A stretch of 64,000 nt of DNA from JBFISM01 sp041608535 (GCA_041608535.1 JBFISM010000003.1:1-64000); one strand, 5' to 3'. Shown: positions 35,686 through 44,260, counted from the first letter of the stretch. Made by a program: numbers and translations. Notes: a model not told the origin generated them from the sequence alone.

Positions 35686-36261
35686 GTGGATTTCTCCCAT
35701 TACACCGATTATCCGGTGCAGCTGGCGATGGAGTTGGTCAACACGCAGAGCCCGGTGCGTGGTGAGGACCGATTGACGACCGTCGCCGATCTCTCAGATT
35801 TCGTCATCCGCATGGCGGAGAGTTGGGTGCACCCCGACTGGAGACTCACCGATGGCGACGTCACCGCGGTGCTCGACCTTCGAGACAGGTTGCGCCGTCT
35901 GTTCGAGATCTCCGACGACGTCACGGCCGCAGCGGTGCTCAACGAGGTGCTCGCCGAATCCGGAGCCGCTCCCAGGGTCAGCCTGCATACCGGTCGACCC
36001 CATCTGCACTTCGAACCCGTGGGAGGCACGGTGGCAGACTGGCTCGGTGCGCTGAGCGCCACCGGGCTGAGCTTCGTGCTGGCCGAGCATGGCATCGACC
36101 GGCTGGGGACGTGCGCATCGTCGCGCTGCGGTCATGTCTTCATCGATGCGTCGCGCAACCGCTCGCGACGCTACTGCTCGGACACCTGCGCCAACCGGGA
36201 GAACGTCGCGGCTCACCGCCGCCGCACGAGCGCACGCCTGTCGGCAGACATCGCCGATTGA
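35686..36261 (+). CDS. CGNR zinc-finger / ABATE-domain regulator
   Basis: A 191-residue protein of the CGNR zinc-finger family, putative stress-related transcription regulators. I choose GTG 35686 with AAGGA nine bases upstream; an upstream TTG at 35638 would run through the promoter. The N-terminal ABATE-like part contains AMELVNTQSP, and the C-terminal zinc finger is CASSRCGHVFIDASRNRSRRYCSDTCANREN. In this copy the name-giving CGNR is CANR. Confidence 0.87.
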   Translation: MDFSHYTDYPVQLAMELVNTQSPVRGEDRLTTVADLSDFVIRMAESWVHPDWRLTDGDVTAVLDLRDRLRRLFEISDDVTAAAVLNEVLAESGAAPRVSLHTGRPHLHFEPVGGTVADWLGALSATGLSFVLAEHGIDRLGTCASSRCGHVFIDASRNRSRRYCSDTCANRENVAAHRRRTSARLSADIAD

Positions 36262-36315
36262 ACTGGTTCGTCGGGGCAGCCGGGGTTGGCGGCGCCGGCG
36301 GTACACTCCCGCGCC

Positions 36316-37605
36316 ATGCGATCACCCCGGCTGTTTGCGCTGCTCGTCGCCCTCTTCGTTGCGTCGGTTGCGGTCGGTCCGGCTGCGCTTGCCCAGGATC
36401 CCGGTGAGGTGGCGGATGCGGTCCGCACCGACGGGGTGTACGTGGACGATGGTTTGGGACTCACCGAAGCCGAGATCGGTGAGTACGTAGCCGCCGTACG
36501 CAACGCCGGAGAGGCGCTGTCGATCGTCGTGCTGCTCGACGAGCCGGTGGGTGGGGCCACCACCTTCGCCGATGCGGTGTTCGACCAGCTCGGCAGCGGA
36601 GTCGTCCTCGTCATCGGGGCCGAGTCCGACGGGTATGCAGGCATCCTCGAAGAGTTCACCGAGGCGGAGTTCGAGGCGGCGCTGCAAGCGGCAGCCGATG
36701 TCGCCGAATCGGACACCGAGTTCCTCGACGTGTTCGTCACCGACCTGACCGGTGCGGCCGCACCGGCAGCGGCCACCGACGGGCCCGCCCCAGCCCCCGA
36801 ACCGGCTGCCTCGTCTGAAGGTGGCGGCCTCGGGTTGCTGTTCTGGCTCATCCTCATCGGCGGCGGCGTTCTCCTCTTCTTCTGGTGGCGACGCCGCCGG
36901 GAGACCGCGGCGGGGCCCAAGCTGTCGCCACAGATGATCGAGGCAAAGGACAAGATCCAAGACCAGATCAATGCGGTAGCGAACGACATCATCGATCTCG
37001 AAGACGAGGTCCGCCTCGCCGATGACCCGCAAGCCGACGAGTTCTACCAAACGGCGGGGGCAACGTACACCGACGTCGTCGAGTCCTTCCCCGCCGCCAA
37101 CGCCCCCGAAGCGTTGCTCGACCTGTCCAACCGCCTCGATGAAGCCATCTGGCAGCTCGACTCCGCCGAAGCCGTGCTCGACGGCAAGCCGCTACCGCCC
37201 AAACCGGCTCCGCAACAGCTCCCCATCCCCGAGCCCGCAACGGATGCGGCGCCGCCCACGCCGGTTCCGGGGGACCGATCTCTACCCCCACGCCCGCAGT
37301 ACGACCGCCGTCCGTCGCGACGCTCCAGGTACGGCGGAGGCGGGGGTTTGATGGATCTGCTCATCGGGATGGCCGGGTCGATGATGGCGGGGCGCATGCG
37401 TACCGGCGCCCGGCCGTCACCACGCCAGCGACGCGTGCAGAATCCGGTGTTCCCACCGGTCCCCACCAAGTCATCTCCGATCCCCACCCCGGCGAACCCA
37501 CGCGGCGGGCGTCGTTCGTCCCCGTCGGGGAGTACGAGCCGCGGCAGGACCATGAGGAGCCGGTCCCGGGGTGGGGTTCGCCGCGGTCGCCGGCGTCGTC
37601 GCTGA
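36316..37605 (+). CDS. TPM-domain membrane protein
   Basis: A 429-residue exported, membrane-anchored protein. Signal peptide at residues 1-26 (LFALLVALFVASVAVGPAALA), then a TPM/TLP18.3-like domain at about 38-148 (VYVDDGLGLTEAEIGEYVAAV, VVLVIGAESDGYAG), a Pro/Ala linker, one membrane helix at ~172-191, a helical cytosolic region (~203-290) and a Pro/Arg-rich tail ending in a strongly basic run. Start ATG 36316. It stands directly before pspA, suggesting an envelope-stress role. Confidence 0.8.
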   Translation: MRSPRLFALLVALFVASVAVGPAALAQDPGEVADAVRTDGVYVDDGLGLTEAEIGEYVAAVRNAGEALSIVVLLDEPVGGATTFADAVFDQLGSGVVLVIGAESDGYAGILEEFTEAEFEAALQAAADVAESDTEFLDVFVTDLTGAAAPAAATDGPAPAPEPAASSEGGGLGLLFWLILIGGGVLLFFWWRRRRETAAGPKLSPQMIEAKDKIQDQINAVANDIIDLEDEVRLADDPQADEFYQTAGATYTDVVESFPAANAPEALLDLSNRLDEAIWQLDSAEAVLDGKPLPPKPAPQQLPIPEPATDAAPPTPVPGDRSLPPRPQYDRRPSRRSRYGGGGGLMDLLIGMAGSMMAGRMRTGARPSPRQRRVQNPVFPPVPTKSSPIPTPANPRGGRRSSPSGSTSRGRTMRSRSRGGVRRGRRRRR

Positions 37606-37709
37606 CATCGCAGTGCGGCGGAGCGAGTCGCCACCGGCTTCCTGGCTCCCGCTCCGGCCCGATCACCTAGACTCATCGGGTCCGTTGTGAAGTATCGGAA
37701 GGACGTCGT

Positions 37710-38432
37710 ATGGGTTTCTTGAGACGGCTGTGGGGCTACATCACCACGCTGTTCAGGACAACGGCCGAGAGTGCCATGAGGCCAGAGGTCGAGATCGAGC
37801 AGGCCATCGCCACTGCCCGGAGGCGTGACCAGGAACTGCGCAATCAGGCCGCCAAAGTGGTGGCACATCGCACGCAGCTCGAGAGCAAGATGGAATCCGC
37901 CGCCGACCAGGTCGGCGAGACCCGGGAGATGGCCAAACAGGCGCTGCTCAAAGCCGAAGAAGCCAAGGCCGCCGGTGATGCCGAGTCCGTCGAGAAGTGG
38001 ACTCGGACCGCCCAGTCGTTTGCGATGAAGCTCCAAGCCAGTGAGAACAACTTGAACACGTTGAAGTCGCAGTACGAGAACGCCGCAACGCAGGCCGATC
38101 AGGCGAAGCAGGCCGTGCAGCAGAACGCGATGCGCGTCGAGGAGCTGGCTGCCAAACGCATGGAGCTACTCGGATCGCTCGAAGCGGCGAAGATGCAGGA
38201 GTCGGTCAACAAGGCCGTCGAGTCGCTGTCCGACACGATGGACTATGAGATGCCCTCCTTGGAGAAGGTGGAGGAGAAGATCGAATTACGCAAGGCCGAA
38301 GCCACGGCCAAGGCAGAGCTGCGTGAGGCCACCCCCCAGGGCGCAGAGGCGGAGCTCCGGGAGGCCATTGGCATGGTCCAAGCCGAAGCCAAGCTCGATG
38401 AGCTCAAGGCGGAGCTCGGTCTGAGCACCTGA
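37710..38432 (+). CDS. pspA: PspA/IM30 family membrane-stress protein
   Basis: A 240-residue coiled-coil ESCRT-III-like protein that binds stressed inner membranes. Amphipathic N-terminal segment GFLRRLWGYITTLFR, then long heptad helices through about residue 225. The middle segment LESKMESAADQVGETREMAKQALLKAEE is typical. It lies 104 bases after the TPM gene and ahead of a strong terminator. Confidence 0.92.
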   Translation: MGFLRRLWGYITTLFRTTAESAMRPEVEIEQAIATARRRDQELRNQAAKVVAHRTQLESKMESAADQVGETREMAKQALLKAEEAKAAGDAESVEKWTRTAQSFAMKLQASENNLNTLKSQYENAATQADQAKQAVQQNAMRVEELAAKRMELLGSLEAAKMQESVNKAVESLSDTMDYEMPSLEKVEEKIELRKAEATAKAELREATPQGAEAELREAIGMVQAEAKLDELKAELGLST

Positions 38433-38446
38433 CATCGATCGCAAGA

Positions 38447-38497
38447 GACCCATCACAAGGAGCCCCTTCCTCCGGGAGGGGCTCCTTGTGATGGGTC
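38447..38497. terminator. very strong 21-bp hairpin
   Basis: Arms 38447-38467 and 38477-38497 pair perfectly over 21 bp around a 9-base loop, 14 bases after the pspA stop. No U-tract follows. It probably ends or 3'-stabilises the TPM-pspA transcript. Confidence 0.75.
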
Positions 38498-38536
38498 CCG
38501 TTGTGGCAGCATCGGTCTCTGGAGTAGGGAGAACTC

Positions 38537-39268
38537 ATGACGTTCCAGCCATACACACGATCCGCCGATGTCTACGACGTGATCTACCAGATGGTCGATT
38601 ACCCGGGTGATGCCGCCACCATCGTCGCCGCCATCCGATCGCATCGACCGGAGGCGGCCTCACTGCTCGAGATCGGTTGTGGCACCGGTGCGTATCTCGC
38701 CGAGTTCGCCGAGCATTTCGACGTGTTGGGCATCGATGTCTCCTTGGAGATGCTCGAGGTGTCGCGCGCCCAGCACCCCCACCTGGAGGTGGTCGAGGCC
38801 GACATGCGCGCCATGGACCTGGGAAGGCGGTTCGACGCCGTGGTGTGTCTGTTCAGCTCGATCGGCTACATGACCACCCGCGGTGAGTTGAGGGAGGCGC
38901 TGCAGCGGATGTACGCCCATCTCGAACCCGGCGGCGTCATGGTCATCGATCCCTGGTTCGACCCGGAGACGTACGAGCCCGGGCACATCTCGGCCGACGT
39001 GTTTCGCGGCGACGGCATCATCGTGTCCCGATCGACCTACGGCGACGTCGAGGACGGTGTGTCGGTGCTCGAGATGGATCACGTGGTCGTTCAGGCGAAC
39101 ATCGGCAGGGCCCATTTCGTCGAGCAGCACCGGATGGGACTGTTCACAGAGCTGGAGTACCGGGACATACTCGAGTCGTTGGGATTGGTGGTGGAACGCA
39201 CCGAGCCGCCCTGGCAGGGGCGGTACCGGCTGGTCTGCTGCGACCAACGATCCGGCGACGAGAGCTGA
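38537..39268 (+). CDS. class I SAM-dependent methyltransferase
   Basis: A 243-residue methyltransferase. Motif I is LLEIGCGTGAYLAEFA, motif II VLGIDVSLEMLEVSR, and DAVVCLFSSIGYM and LEPGGVMVIDPWFDPETY follow. The last two are close to TylM1/DesVI-type amino-sugar N-methyltransferases, but no deoxysugar genes adjoin, so the substrate is open. ATG 38537 has a GGGAGA ribosome site. Confidence 0.87.
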   Translation: MTFQPYTRSADVYDVIYQMVDYPGDAATIVAAIRSHRPEAASLLEIGCGTGAYLAEFAEHFDVLGIDVSLEMLEVSRAQHPHLEVVEADMRAMDLGRRFDAVVCLFSSIGYMTTRGELREALQRMYAHLEPGGVMVIDPWFDPETYEPGHISADVFRGDGIIVSRSTYGDVEDGVSVLEMDHVVVQANIGRAHFVEQHRMGLFTELEYRDILESLGLVVERTEPPWQGRYRLVCCDQRSGDES

Positions 39269-39287
39269 CGGAAGGTCGAGGGGCCTG

Positions 39288-40289
39288 TCAGCTCGACGTG
39301 ATGGTGACGGTGGTGGTGAGGTTGGTAGCACCGTCCCACCGCCAGGTGCCTATCAGCGTGTGCACCCCCGGTGTCAGCTTGATCGGCGTCGAGGTCCACG
39401 TTCGCTCGGTGCGGTCCGAGAAGCTGTCGGTGGTGAGAGTGGTCGTCACGGCGTTGCCGTCGAAGGTCAACCTGAAGTCGGTCGTTGCCGACTCGAACTC
39501 ATCGAGCTCCGCATCCGTCGCCGGCAGCGCTTGATACCACCCCTCGCGTACCAGGAAGCTGCGCCCGGCCGGTATCGAGATGGTGGAGCTGCACACGGTC
39601 AGCTCCTCGTTGCAGCTCACGCTCTCGCGAATGGCGAGCCGGTTGAGCACGGCGGGAAGGTCGAGCGCCCGCTTCAAGAAGGTGGCCATCTCGGCGCGAG
39701 TCACGGGTTGGAACGGGCAGAAGCGATCGTTGTCCGGGGGGTTGCAGCCTTTGGTGATATCTGCGGCGGCGATGGCGTTGATCGACGTGCGGTGGACGGT
39801 GAAGGCGGTGTCGACGAAGGGTCCCGTGTCGAGCGGACTGAGCTCCAGGATGCGGATGAGGAACGTCGCCATCTCGCCCCGCGACACGGGGTCGTCCGGG
39901 CAGTACGTCATCGCCTCCGGTGGACCACAGCCAACCGTTATCTGATTGGCGGCGAGCTTGGCGATGTCCGCGGCGAACAGGTGCCCGGTCGTGTCGACGA
40001 AGGCCGAGTCATTCGGTCCGGTCAGCTCGAATGCCCGGACGAGAAAAGCCGCCATCTCACCGCGGGTCACCGAGCGATCCGGGCAGAACCGATCGTTGTC
40101 CGGAGGGTTGCAACCTTTGGTGATCCCCGCAGCGGCGATGGCGTTGATCGCCGGCTCGTGGATCGACCAGTCGTCGTCCCAGAAGGCCGAGTCCACCTCG
40201 ACGGCATCAGCCACTTGAACTCCGGCAAGGGCAAAGACCAACGTGGCCGCCAGGACGACGGAGCCGAGCAGCTTGGCACGTGCCGTCAC
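39288..40289 (-). CDS. SLH-domain surface protein
   Basis: A 333-residue secreted protein: signal peptide SVVLAATLVFALAGVQVADA, then three S-layer-homology repeats (about 30-90, 95-150, 155-215). Each holds ITKGCNPPDNDRFCP or a variant and TRGEMAAFLVRA-like helices. The C-terminal ~110 residues form a beta-rich domain with a cysteine pair (SCNEELTVCSS). It probably binds cell-wall polymer. The GTG start overlaps the preceding gene's stop, tying it to the Mau-like operon. Confidence 0.87.
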   Translation of the reverse strand: MTARAKLLGSVVLAATLVFALAGVQVADAVEVDSAFWDDDWSIHEPAINAIAAAGITKGCNPPDNDRFCPDRSVTRGEMAAFLVRAFELTGPNDSAFVDTTGHLFAADIAKLAANQITVGCGPPEAMTYCPDDPVSRGEMATFLIRILELSPLDTGPFVDTAFTVHRTSINAIAAADITKGCNPPDNDRFCPFQPVTRAEMATFLKRALDLPAVLNRLAIRESVSCNEELTVCSSTISIPAGRSFLVREGWYQALPATDAELDEFESATTDFRLTFDGNAVTTTLTTDSFSDRTERTWTSTPIKLTPGVHTLIGTWRWDGATNLTTTVTITSS

Positions 40290-40777
40290 GTCGCCTCGAT
40301 GCTGGCGAGCACCGCATTCACCACCGGGATCTCGTCGGCTCGGTCCACGTGACTCCCCAGTACGACGTACAGCGAGAAGGGGCGCCCGGCGATGGTGAAG
40401 AACCGCTGGGCACCGGTGGCGCCGAACCGGGGAACGTGGACCGCATCGGGATCGAAGTCGGTAGCACGCAGCGCCGGAACCCCGGTGGCGGCGAACAGAG
40501 GTTGTGTCGCCGACTCCGGGTCGAATTCGACGAGCGTGATCAGTGCGTCCCCGCTGCGCATCGTCTCGATGGCGCCATCGCCGTAGTCACCGCGCACCGG
40601 TGGAAGGGGAAAGTTGGCGAAATGCGCCACCACCCGACGAATCGAGCCGTCGGGGCGCATCACCGGCTCGGCGGGCTTGCTGGTATCGAGCGCTCGCCAG
40701 GCACCGTCACCGGAATCGATGGAAGCCTCCCACCCCGGCGGAAGATCGACGGCGATGCCCCGACCCGATACCTGCAT
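40286..40777 (-). CDS. hypothetical protein of the Mau-like operon
   Basis: A 163-residue soluble protein without signal peptide, start ATG 40777 (MQVSGRGIAVDLPPGWEASID). The opening resembles small proteins that begin with a GISVDLPPGWE strand. No family or catalytic residues recognised. ATGA overlap with the membrane-protein gene upstream and GTGA overlap with the SLH gene downstream show translational coupling. A longer upstream frame is antisense-like Arg-rich sequence and is rejected. Confidence 0.65.
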   Translation of the reverse strand: MQVSGRGIAVDLPPGWEASIDSGDGAWRALDTSKPAEPVMRPDGSIRRVVAHFANFPLPPVRGDYGDGAIETMRSGDALITLVEFDPESATQPLFAATGVPALRATDFDPDAVHVPRFGATGAQRFFTIAGRPFSLYVVLGSHVDRADEIPVVNAVLASIEAT

Positions 40778-41355
40778 CAGATCACTCGACTCAGGGCAGA
40801 GAGAGCAACGGCGACGGCGGCCAGCGGTGTCAGCAGGCGAACTCGAGGCCCGAGCTGCGCCATGGTGCGGTGGAACCTCCCCAGACGGCTGGGACGGTCG
40901 ATCCATCGTGCAGCTACCAAAGGAGCCGCTCGGAGGGAACCGAATCCGGCGCCGACCACCGTGCCACCCGTGATCGATCCGGTCAGTATGGCGGCGGCTG
41001 CGCTGGCATACAGGAGCCAGGTCACGATGTAGGTGGCGCCACCGGCGCCGAGCTGGGCCCCAAAACCGGCGCCGTACACCCAACCGCGCAGCGAGCCGAT
41101 CCAGCGTTCATCGACCTGGCGCTGCGGACCCGGTGGCGACACACCGGACAGGTCGAGTGCGGCGGCGACAACGACTGTGGCGCCGAGCACTCCGAGCCGA
41201 GGGGCGGCGGGCATCGCCAGCATCGTGCCCACCGCACCGAGCAACGCTCCAGCGACGGCGCCCGCCGCGATCGCAGCGAGAAGGAAGGCGCCGACCGTGA
41301 GACCCCAGCGGTTGTGCCGTGCCCGCTCGCCGAGCGGGTGGATGCTGGAGAGCAT
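40777..41355 (-). CDS. membrane protein of the Mau-like operon
   Basis: A 192-residue protein with about four or five hydrophobic segments (LTVGAFLLAAIAAGAVAGALLG, LGVLGATVVVAAALDLSG, GAGGATYIVTWLLYASAAAAIL, LTPLAAVAVALSALS). ATG 41355 has GGAGAG directly upstream. Small-residue-rich helices recall DsbD/CcdA- or sulfite-exporter-type proteins, but I see no paired membrane cysteines that would support thiol transport. Coupled by ATGA to the next gene. Confidence 0.7.
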   Translation of the reverse strand: MLSSIHPLGERARHNRWGLTVGAFLLAAIAAGAVAGALLGAVGTMLAMPAAPRLGVLGATVVVAAALDLSGVSPPGPQRQVDERWIGSLRGWVYGAGFGAQLGAGGATYIVTWLLYASAAAAILTGSITGGTVVGAGFGSLRAAPLVAARWIDRPSRLGRFHRTMAQLGPRVRLLTPLAAVAVALSALSRVI

Positions 41356-41364
41356 CGACTCTCC

Positions 41365-41430
41365 TCAAGGAGACCACTGGCTGCGAGCTGCCGCTGCCAT
41401 TGCGATCGCCACCCCCAAGGCGATGATCAT
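41365..41430 (-). CDS. possible 21-residue membrane microprotein
   Basis: A 21-codon frame, ATG 41430 to TGA 41365, that fills the only gap in the coupled operon. Its ATG overlaps the stop of the MauD-like gene as ATGA, and its stop lies nine bases before the next ATG, next to that gene's GGAGA site. The peptide, MIIALGVAIAMAAAARSQWS plus Pro, is one hydrophobic helix with a basic/Trp end. It could act as a leader for coupling or as a real membrane peptide. Confidence 0.4.
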   Translation of the reverse strand: MIIALGVAIAMAAAARSQWSP

Positions 41431-42161
41431 GGTGCGGGATCCTGTACCGGATCGGTCCACAGGCTGGGATCGGCCGGAGTGATGCCATGTTTGCGCAGCA
41501 CGTCGTCTGTGTGTCGGATCCGTTCGGCGGTGGTCGAGCGCGATCCCGGTGGAGCGTCGAAATCTGCTGCGACACTCTCGTCCCCGACGGCGTCGGCGAG
41601 CATCCGGCTCACCCGGCGCCACGAGGGACCGCTCCCTTCGCCGATGACCGCGCCGGTGCCGGCATCGACGAGCACGAAGAACGGTGAGGCGGGAACGCCG
41701 AAGTCATCCCAGGCCCGAGACGACATCACGACGCTGCAACGGGACCCGGCGAGATCGGCGATGGCGCTGGGGCTTTCCTCGCTCGGGTCTCGGGTCACGA
41801 TGACGAGACGCATGTCGCCTTGCGGAAGGTCCACCCCTTCGCGGAACGAACGCCAGAACGGCTGACAGGCGGTGCAGGTCGACGACATGAACGCGATCAC
41901 GGTGAGCCCGCGCGTTGCCGTGAGAGCGATGGTTACGGTGCCACCGGCGGGGGTGACGCCGATGATCGCTTCGGCTGGTGGCATGGCGGCGGGACGCAGA
42001 GTGAAAACGCCGCCCGCAATTGTCCGGCTTCCCGCGGTCTCCTCGCCGCCGTCGAGAGCATGTAAACGACGGAGGATCTCGGCATGGCTGCGGAGCAGAC
42101 CGGCCACGAGCACCACGAGCAGTGCGATCACCACCGCCTCGATGATCACCAGGACCGTCAC
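41427..42161 (-). CDS. MauD/TlpA-like membrane-anchored thioredoxin-fold protein
   Basis: A 244-residue protein: one N-terminal membrane helix (VLVIIEAVVIALLVVLVAGLL), then an extracytoplasmic thioredoxin fold with GLTVIAFMSSTCTACQPFW (C96 and C99) and a cis-proline region FGVPASPFFVLVDAGTGAVIGEG. MauD is the family member needed to form the many disulfides of methylamine dehydrogenase small subunit. Here it follows the Cys-rich light-chain-like gene (GTGA overlap), which argues for the same job. Start GTG 42161. Confidence 0.85.
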   Translation of the reverse strand: MTVLVIIEAVVIALLVVLVAGLLRSHAEILRRLHALDGGEETAGSRTIAGGVFTLRPAAMPPAEAIIGVTPAGGTVTIALTATRGLTVIAFMSSTCTACQPFWRSFREGVDLPQGDMRLVIVTRDPSEESPSAIADLAGSRCSVVMSSRAWDDFGVPASPFFVLVDAGTGAVIGEGSGPSWRRVSRMLADAVGDESVAADFDAPPGSRSTTAERIRHTDDVLRKHGITPADPSLWTDPVQDPAP

Positions 42162-43477
42162 GGCTCCACTCCCCAGACCACCGGAATGTCTCCGGGCCCA
42201 CCGAACTCGAAGCTGATGTCGGGCGGTCCCGCCGCCAGCGATGTGCGCAAGTCCCACGTGCCGTTGTCGAACCTGCCCGGCAGATCGCGACCCTGTGCGT
42301 CCCAGTCACCCACGACGGGCGCGGCTGCGGCGGCACCGAAGTCGAACTCCACCGTGGGTCCCGTCGCCTCGAATGTGTTGAGCAGAATCCAACGAGATCC
42401 CCGGACCACGCCCGGTGTGTCGACACCGTCGCCGTTCCAATCGCCGACGACGGGCACATCGCCAGTCTCGCCGAACTCGACCTCAGTCACCGAACCACCG
42501 GTGAGGCTACTGCGGAGCAGCCAGGTCCCGTTGCGGTACACACCGGGTGTGTCGACACCGTCGCCGTTCCAATCGCCGGCGAGTGGGACGTCTCCGTGCC
42601 GGCCGAACTCGAACACGATGTCGGGAGTGCCTCCACCGGCGATCTGTCGTACCAGCCACGTCAGCGGACCGGCGGGCAGCACCCCGTGGCGAGAGCCGCG
42701 GACGACCGCAATGGTTTCGAGACCGGACCCCGACCAATCGGCCATCAGGGGCAGATCACCGGCGAGCCCGTAGCTGAACACATCGGTAGATGCATCGGCG
42801 GATAGCTCGTCGGCAACGGTGAACACGTTCCCGGTGACCACCGCGGGTTTCGCCCGACGGACCACGGAGGGATGGAGACATGGTGCATCGTGGAACGCGG
42901 TCGCGTCGTTACGCGCATCGGCGGTGGTGCAGGTCGAGTCGAACTCCCACGGCGGCAGGCAGCTGACCACCCGACATTCGATGGGGCCGAGACAGGCGTA
43001 TTGCTGGTTGCATTGGCCATAGCGGAACCGGGTGCAGCAAGCTTTGCGTAAGTTGCAGTCGTCGTTGGCGCAACCACAGCTGCAGTCGACACACGTGTGG
43101 GCACACGTTCCCGACGAGCCACAGCCGCATCCGCCGCAATCGAGGGCGTTGCAGTCCATGTAGTAGCGCGACGCCCCTCCACAGAAGCCGGAGCCTTCGG
43201 CGCGCCACCAGCCGGCGACCACCGTGCCCGGTGGGCACGTGTTTGCACCGTGGATCTCGCAACAAAAGGCGGTGAATCCACTGCAGCACAGCGATCCCGG
43301 GGGGCAGTCCGAGCACCCGACGACGATGCGCGAGTACGCCGTGCCCGGTCGCAGCGCATACGTGACAGGGGCAGTTGCCAGTGCCGAACCCACGATGGCG
43401 GCCCTGCGCAGAAAACCACGTCGCGTGGTGCGCTGTTCGAGGAACGTCGCCGCAGCATCGACGAGGCGGGTGCTCAC
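42158..43477 (-). CDS. Tat-exported, Cys-rich MADH light-chain-like protein fused to FG-GAP-like repeats
   Basis: A 439-residue protein. Twin-arginine signal at 17-40 (TTRRGFLRRAAIVGSALA). Residues ~50-200 hold 26 cysteines; the segment NTCPPGTVVAGWWRAEGSGF, then YYMDCN and CGGCGCG, resembles the methylamine dehydrogenase small-subunit fold, which carries the TTQ cofactor made from two Trp. W90/W91 and W177 are the visible Trp in this domain; TTQ formation is not shown. Residues ~235-439 contain at least four FG-GAP/VCBS-like units around DWNGDGVDTPGV (D302, D346) and degraded copies, likely a beta-propeller. GTG start overlapping the MauE-like stop. The substrate is unknown. Confidence 0.78.
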   Translation of the reverse strand: MSTRLVDAAATFLEQRTTRRGFLRRAAIVGSALATAPVTYALRPGTAYSRIVVGCSDCPPGSLCCSGFTAFCCEIHGANTCPPGTVVAGWWRAEGSGFCGGASRYYMDCNALDCGGCGCGSSGTCAHTCVDCSCGCANDDCNLRKACCTRFRYGQCNQQYACLGPIECRVVSCLPPWEFDSTCTTADARNDATAFHDAPCLHPSVVRRAKPAVVTGNVFTVADELSADASTDVFSYGLAGDLPLMADWSGSGLETIAVVRGSRHGVLPAGPLTWLVRQIAGGGTPDIVFEFGRHGDVPLAGDWNGDGVDTPGVYRNGTWLLRSSLTGGSVTEVEFGETGDVPVVGDWNGDGVDTPGVVRGSRWILLNTFEATGPTVEFDFGAAAAAPVVGDWDAQGRDLPGRFDNGTWDLRTSLAAGPPDISFEFGGPGDIPVVWGVEP

Positions 43478-44001
43478 CGCACCCCACCTGAAGGGAGACG
43501 AGCCGCTGCGTGGAGCCGGGGCAGGCGATCGACGATCAGGAACAGGGTGGTTGCCCCGGCGCCGAGCAGGATGAGGTAAGGCACACCCCAGATCGGCTGG
43601 TCGGCGACGGTGGTGGGTAGCGAAGGCGGTCCGCTAGCGGCCATGGCGGCCGCCGCAACTGCAATCGCTGCATTCATGACCACATGGAGCCTCGAGGGCG
43701 GCGCATCGGGCACCCCAAAGCACCCGCATCGTGCCGCATCACCCTGCCGCCACAGCGCCACCGCCACGAAGCCGGTGAAGCTCGCATAGAGCAACGCCAG
43801 GGAGAGGGCCGCCGCACTACCCCCGGCGACGCATACCGCAACACCACTGGCGATCTCGGCGACGCCGATCGTGATGACGTGTCCGGTGCGGACGCTGCTC
43901 CACACTCCGGCGAGCGCTGCCACCGTTGGCGCCGGGTTTCGCACTTTGAGGGCACCAGCGACCACGAGGCTGATGGCGGCGATGTGCAGGAGCCCAACCA
44001 C
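43474..44001 (-). CDS. MauE/DoxX-like membrane protein
   Basis: A 175-residue protein with four or five helices, of the MauE (methylamine utilisation) family: GLLHIAAISLVVAGALKVRNP, TIGVAEIASGVAVCVAGG, ALLYASFTGFVAVALWR, then the conserved CGCFG motif in AARCGCFGVPD. MauE works with MauD in maturing the Cys-rich small subunit. First gene of the minus-strand operon. The frame for 44001 begins MVGLLHI (GTG start). Confidence 0.85.
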   Translation of the reverse strand: MVGLLHIAAISLVVAGALKVRNPAPTVAALAGVWSSVRTGHVITIGVAEIASGVAVCVAGGSAAALSLALLYASFTGFVAVALWRQGDAARCGCFGVPDAPPSRLHVVMNAAIAVAAAAMAASGPPSLPTTVADQPIWGVPYLILLGAGATTLFLIVDRLPRLHAAARLPSGGVR

Positions 44002-44063
44002 GTGCAGAGGTTAGAGCAGGCGGCCATCACCAGAAAGACTCTCGACACGAGCCGACGGCCGCA

Positions 44064-44103
44064 ACGCTCGTTGACCGCTCCAGGGGGAGCGGTCAACGAG
44101 CGT
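44064..44103. repeat. perfect 18-bp palindrome in divergent intergenic region
   Basis: Arms 44064-44081 and 44086-44103 are perfectly complementary with a 4-base loop (AGGG). The palindrome lies between the divergent Mau-like operon (starts 44001) and the glycosyltransferase (44261), so it cannot simply end a converging pair. It may be an operator or a cruciform. Confidence 0.7.
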
Positions 44104-44260
44104 GGCTAGGCTTGCGGCTCCTCGTTGTTGCTCCGGCATGGGGGGTGGTGAGAACCATGGAGCATCCCGGCAGGAGAGAGCCGAACCGCCCGGAAGTAAC
44201 GCAGCGGGGTCGGCTCGGCACACTCGCCGATCACAGCCGGTTGCGCCGGTGGTTCCCCTG

